Shown: positions 61,495-64,000 of the stretch, piece after piece | Numbering within the stretch: the first letter of the stretch is position 1 | Layout: the number at the start of each line of letters is the position of its first letter | NCBI GenBank assembly: GCA_052400685.1 | Contig: JBQTGJ010000001.1 | DNA: 64,000 nt | Reading direction: 5' to 3' (one strand) | Origin: CAZHHH01 sp052400685 | GTDB lineage: Bacteria; Bacteroidota; Bacteroidia; Bacteroidales; Marinilabiliaceae | The notes under the pieces: model-generated | Databases searched by the model: none | Seen by the model: the letters and a program-made list of their open reading frames with translations, nothing else | Told to the model about the DNA's origin: nothing | Position numbers and translations under genes: made by a program

Positions 61495-62217
61495 TTATCG
61501 GGGATATTCCACTTCCAATATTTCACCCGGCAATTGTTTTATCAGCATATTCTTAATGCCTAAACCATACACATATCCGGTAATTGTTTTTCCTTCACCT
61601 AAAACATTCCCGGTCTCGGCATATCCATCGCCAACTTTATAGCCTTTGTATGATTTCCCTGTTTTGTATAGATATATTTTGTCAATGGAACATGTTTTTA
61701 TTCTGAAATTGCTTTGTTTGGTTTTGTACAAAATTTTTAACCTGTCATTACTTTGGATGGATAAAATTGTCCCCTGCAGAGTCTTTTTATATAAAACAGA
61801 GTCTCCAATGCTAAACAATTCATTGGAGAAATCACCATCTCCAATTAGTTTTAAATATCTTTCTGAATAAACATCAGTTGAGTTGTCAGAGGCTGGTTTT
61901 ACAACATCAGCACTCAGTATTGCCTTTGTTTGGCTTACTATCGGCCAAAATGAATTTTTAAAATCTAACGTAAAGTTAAAGTATTGTTCATTTGGTTGTA
62001 ATGGCCTGTTTTTGATCATGTCCTTTTTTGCTTCAAGTACTAAAGCGTCTTTTGTCATACCCCCAATACCACATATTTTTTTCGTTTGGGATACACCAAT
62101 CGCCATGTCTACGTACTCAATCCTTTTTTCGATGGTGCCAGAACTTATAGTTCCATGATGAGATGCACATGAACTGACTAATAAGCCAATAATAAAACTG
62201 AAAATTAACTTTTTCAT
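61495..62217 (-). CDS. Lipoprotein of unknown function
   Basis: A 240-residue lipoprotein (lipobox LVSSC, Cys17, then ASHHG). The first half has the pattern of a small Bacteroidota family in which a short motif GVSQTKKICGIGG is followed by a conserved helix and strand (LVLEAKKDMIKNRPLQPNEQYFNFTLDFKNSFW), which I recall from DUF6567-like proteins but cannot confirm. A beta-rich C-terminus follows. No catalytic motif. It lies upstream of the serine hydrolase on the same strand, with 219 bases and the ends-only repeat between. Confidence 0.75.
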   Translation of the reverse strand: MKKLIFSFIIGLLVSSCASHHGTISSGTIEKRIEYVDMAIGVSQTKKICGIGGMTKDALVLEAKKDMIKNRPLQPNEQYFNFTLDFKNSFWPIVSQTKAILSADVVKPASDNSTDVYSERYLKLIGDGDFSNELFSIGDSVLYKKTLQGTILSIQSNDRLKILYKTKQSNFRIKTCSIDKIYLYKTGKSYKGYKVGDGYAETGNVLGEGKTITGYVYGLGIKNMLIKQLPGEILEVEYPR

Positions 62218-62777
62218 AGTTGAATTAATTTAATGAATGTCGGTGTTATAACATTTTTAATAGGTGATGCACAAAAATTATTTATGTTCAGGCGGGATTC
62301 CTGATTAAATGTTGATAATGTCAGCCTCCTTTTCCTGCCATCAAAGTAGCGACATACGACTGAAACGTGAAATATGCAGGAGCCTGGAGGCTTATCTTAA
62401 CATCGTTCAAAAACAGGTCCTCCCTTCCGGGACTTTTTGAAATCAACCATCTAAATTATTGAAAATTAATAGTTATCAAAAAGAATAAATGAAAATTAAT
62501 TTTAAGGCAAGTTACCGATAGTCAAAGTTTTTGAGTGGCAAAAACCAAGAATTAATATTTTATGGTTCGAACTCGAAATTTCCCATGCACGCTTGTCGTG
62601 TTTTAGAAATTGCTAATTACAAACTGTTAACTGACAAAAAAACAAAGCAGATGCGTAATTTTTTTTGTTTTTGTCGAACAAGAGCCGCCGATATGGGTTT
62701 ATGATAATGAAATATCTAGCCGGCATTTTAAAGATATTATAAAAAAAAGTCATAATTTGTGGGATAAAACAAAACCA
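62218..62777. other. 560-bp non-coding region with direct-repeat copy D2
   Basis: Between the divergent lipoprotein gene and the cyd genes. It holds D2 (62267-62398). The remainder (62399-62777) is AT-rich; no RNA gene or clear Fnr-type site is recognised, although cyd genes are often oxygen-regulated. Confidence 0.45.
62267..62398 (+). repeat. Direct repeat copy D2
   Basis: About 132 bp, second copy of the repeat at 60022-60170 in the same orientation, lacking the internal hairpin of D1 and more diverged in its last 50 bases. Together D1 and D2 bracket the serine hydrolase/lipoprotein pair. Confidence 0.75.
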
Positions 62778-62990
62778 ATGGGAAAGGCTTCCAACGTTGT
62801 CAACTTTTATATTGAAGGGTTTAAGACCATGCCCAACTGGGCGCGCACCCTTTGGATTATTATTCTTGTAAAGCTTTTTGTGATGTTTGTGGTGTTAAAA
62901 TTATTTTTCTTTCAGAATGAAATGAAGATTCATTACACCACCGACGAAGAGCGAGCCAACCATGTCATTGAACAGATTACCAATCCATAA
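62778..62990 (+). CDS. DUF4492 small membrane protein next to cydA
   Basis: A 70-residue protein from the ATG at 62778 (a TTG seven codons earlier is less likely). One membrane helix (about 22-45; TLWIIILVKLFVMFVVLKLF) follows the segment NVVNFYIEGFKTMPNWARTL; the tail is charged. This matches DUF4492, which in Bacteroidota precedes cytochrome bd genes. It lies 10 bases before cydA. Possibly an assembly or accessory subunit of the oxidase; role not established. Confidence 0.85.
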   Translation: MGKASNVVNFYIEGFKTMPNWARTLWIIILVKLFVMFVVLKLFFFQNEMKIHYTTDEERANHVIEQITNP

Positions 62991-63000
62991 AATTTAACAG

Positions 63001-64000
63001 ATGCTTGAGAATATCGATTTTACGCTTGTTAATTGGTCGCGGGCACAGTTCGCGCTAACAGCCATGTTTCACTGGATTTTTGTCCCGTTAACCCTTGGGC
63101 TTGGTTTTATTATGGCCTATATGGAGTCTATTTATTTCAGAACGGGCGATCCGGAATGGAAGCGGATTACTAAATTCTGGATGAAATTATTTGGCATCAA
63201 TTTCGCAATCGGGGTGGCTACCGGTATCATTCTGGAGTTTGAATTTGGCACCAACTGGAGTAATTATTCCTGGTTTGTAGGTGATATTTTTGGTGCGCCT
63301 TTGGCCATTGAAGGAATCATGGCCTTTTTCATGGAAAGTACTTTTATAGCCGTGATGTTTTTTGGCTGGGATAAGGTGAGTAAGCGATTTCACCTGACGG
63401 CGACCTGGCTAACAGCTGTGGGGGCCAGCCTCTCGGCGGTGTGGATATTGGTGGCAAATGCCTGGATGCAAAATCCTGTGGGAACCACGTTCAACCCGGA
63501 TACGGCCCGTAATGAGATGGTCGATTTTTGGGCTGTCCTCTTATCCGAAACGGCCGTTAATAAGTTTGTTCATACCATTACCTCCGGATTTGTGTTGGGG
63601 GCTATTTTTGTGATTGGCGTCAGTAGTTGGTTTCTTATTAAAAAAAGAGAGTTTCTGTTTGCCAAACGAAGTATTGTTATTGCCGCGACTTTTGGGGTGA
63701 TAAGCTCGGTCATTTTAATTGCTACGGGCGACAGCTCAGCCAAAGAGATTGTGAAAACACAGCCCATGAAGTTTGCTGCTATGGAGGCCCTTTATGAGGG
63801 GCAGACCCATGCCCCGTTGGTGGCTTTTGGTATTTTGAGCGGCAAAGAGCATCATAAAAATATGACGGCCGACAGTCAATCTGATTTTCTGTTTAAGATT
63901 GAGGTCCCATCTATGTTATCAGTCCTGGCCTATAATAGTCCCAAGGCTTATGTTGCGGGCATGAAAGATCTGATCTTGGGCAACGAGGCGCAGGGAATCA
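63001..64000 (+). CDS. cydA: Cytochrome bd quinol oxidase subunit I (3' end outside window)
   Basis: Quinol:O2 oxidoreductase of high oxygen affinity at the inner membrane. The first 333 residues are visible. RAQFALTAMFHWIFVPLTLG contains the haem b595 ligand (His about 24, equivalent to E. coli His19). KFVHTITSGFVLGAIFVIG contains the haem b558 His. FKIEVPSMLSVLAY is the start of the Q-loop region. At least eight hydrophobic segments are present. The partner cydB should follow beyond the window. It forms an operon with the DUF4492 gene. Confidence 0.96.
   Translation, partial: MLENIDFTLVNWSRAQFALTAMFHWIFVPLTLGLGFIMAYMESIYFRTGDPEWKRITKFWMKLFGINFAIGVATGIILEFEFGTNWSNYSWFVGDIFGAPLAIEGIMAFFMESTFIAVMFFGWDKVSKRFHLTATWLTAVGASLSAVWILVANAWMQNPVGTTFNPDTARNEMVDFWAVLLSETAVNKFVHTITSGFVLGAIFVIGVSSWFLIKKREFLFAKRSIVIAATFGVISSVILIATGDSSAKEIVKTQPMKFAAMEALYEGQTHAPLVAFGILSGKEHHKNMTADSQSDFLFKIEVPSMLSVLAYNSPKAYVAGMKDLILGNEAQGI

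Noticed and set aside
1..64000. tRNA or rRNA genes and intact insertion sequences
   Set aside because: No cloverleaf, rRNA-like sequence or transposase motif (DDE, serine or tyrosine recombinase) was recognised by eye in any gap.

Overview
The window looks like a chromosomal segment from a member of the Bacteroidota, probably a free-living, anaerobic or microaerophilic relative of the Marinilabiliales. This rests on the gene content: PorQ (type IX secretion), a two-subunit methylmalonyl-CoA mutase, SCPP-type lipoproteins with acidic residues after the lipobox cysteine, a DUF4492-cydA pair, a short-form phosphatidylserine decarboxylase, and promoters that resemble the TTTG / TAnnTTTG consensus instead of sigma-70 boxes. 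The placement is an inference from content; no 16S gene or other taxonomic marker is present. I found no rRNA, tRNA, CRISPR array or intact insertion sequence.

Layout. 1-7.6 kb: end of clpX, membrane pyrophosphatase (hppA), cardiolipin synthase, ribD, prmC and an AcpH-like ACP phosphodiesterase. 8.3-11.1 kb: a coiled-coil lipoprotein followed by an outer-membrane barrel. 11.2-15.4 kb: methylmalonyl-CoA mutase, both subunits. 16.1-21.6 kb: a lactonase-like lipoprotein, a YkgJ cysteine-cluster protein, porQ, then cmk-ispH-pfkA. 22.2-25.2 kb: uxaB-uxaA (hexuronate catabolism). 25.5-30.0 kb: an LpxH-like phosphoesterase, a small unknown gene and three consecutive secreted cyclophilins, the last fused to a trypsin-like domain that has lost its catalytic residues. 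30.2-40.7 kb: housekeeping (nudix, pyrE, birA, rsfS-ftsH-cdsA-psd, FemAB-like, thioredoxin-fold lipid-envelope protein, coaD). 41.1-46.9 kb: an FN3 lipoprotein and a secreted protein divergent from a membrane TPR-AraC regulator, then an aldo/keto reductase and DUF2721. 47.5-49.6 kb: lpxA and carA. 50-54.1 kb: a four-gene sulfur/respiratory cluster (octaheme cytochrome c, b-type cytochrome, two half-size YeeE/YedE proteins). 54.1-62.7 kb: an accessory-looking stretch with a very large exonuclease-RecQ-UvrD fusion helicase, a serine hydrolase and a lipoprotein. The window ends in DUF4492-cydA.

The signals not explained by genes are repeats. (1) A family of 100-150 bp imperfect palindromes with terminal inverted repeats occurs at least seven times, in two subfamilies (A and B), plus one element reduced to just its two ends (61323) and one decayed fragment (47315). 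(2) A separate ~68 bp palindrome bounded by CATATG occurs three times in tandem before the cyclophilin cluster and once before the thioredoxin-fold gene. (3) A ~135-150 bp direct repeat brackets the serine hydrolase/lipoprotein pair. These look like non-autonomous mobile or REP-like elements, and family 2 may also be a shared cis-regulatory element of envelope-folding genes.

All identifications come from reading motifs by eye; no database search was run.
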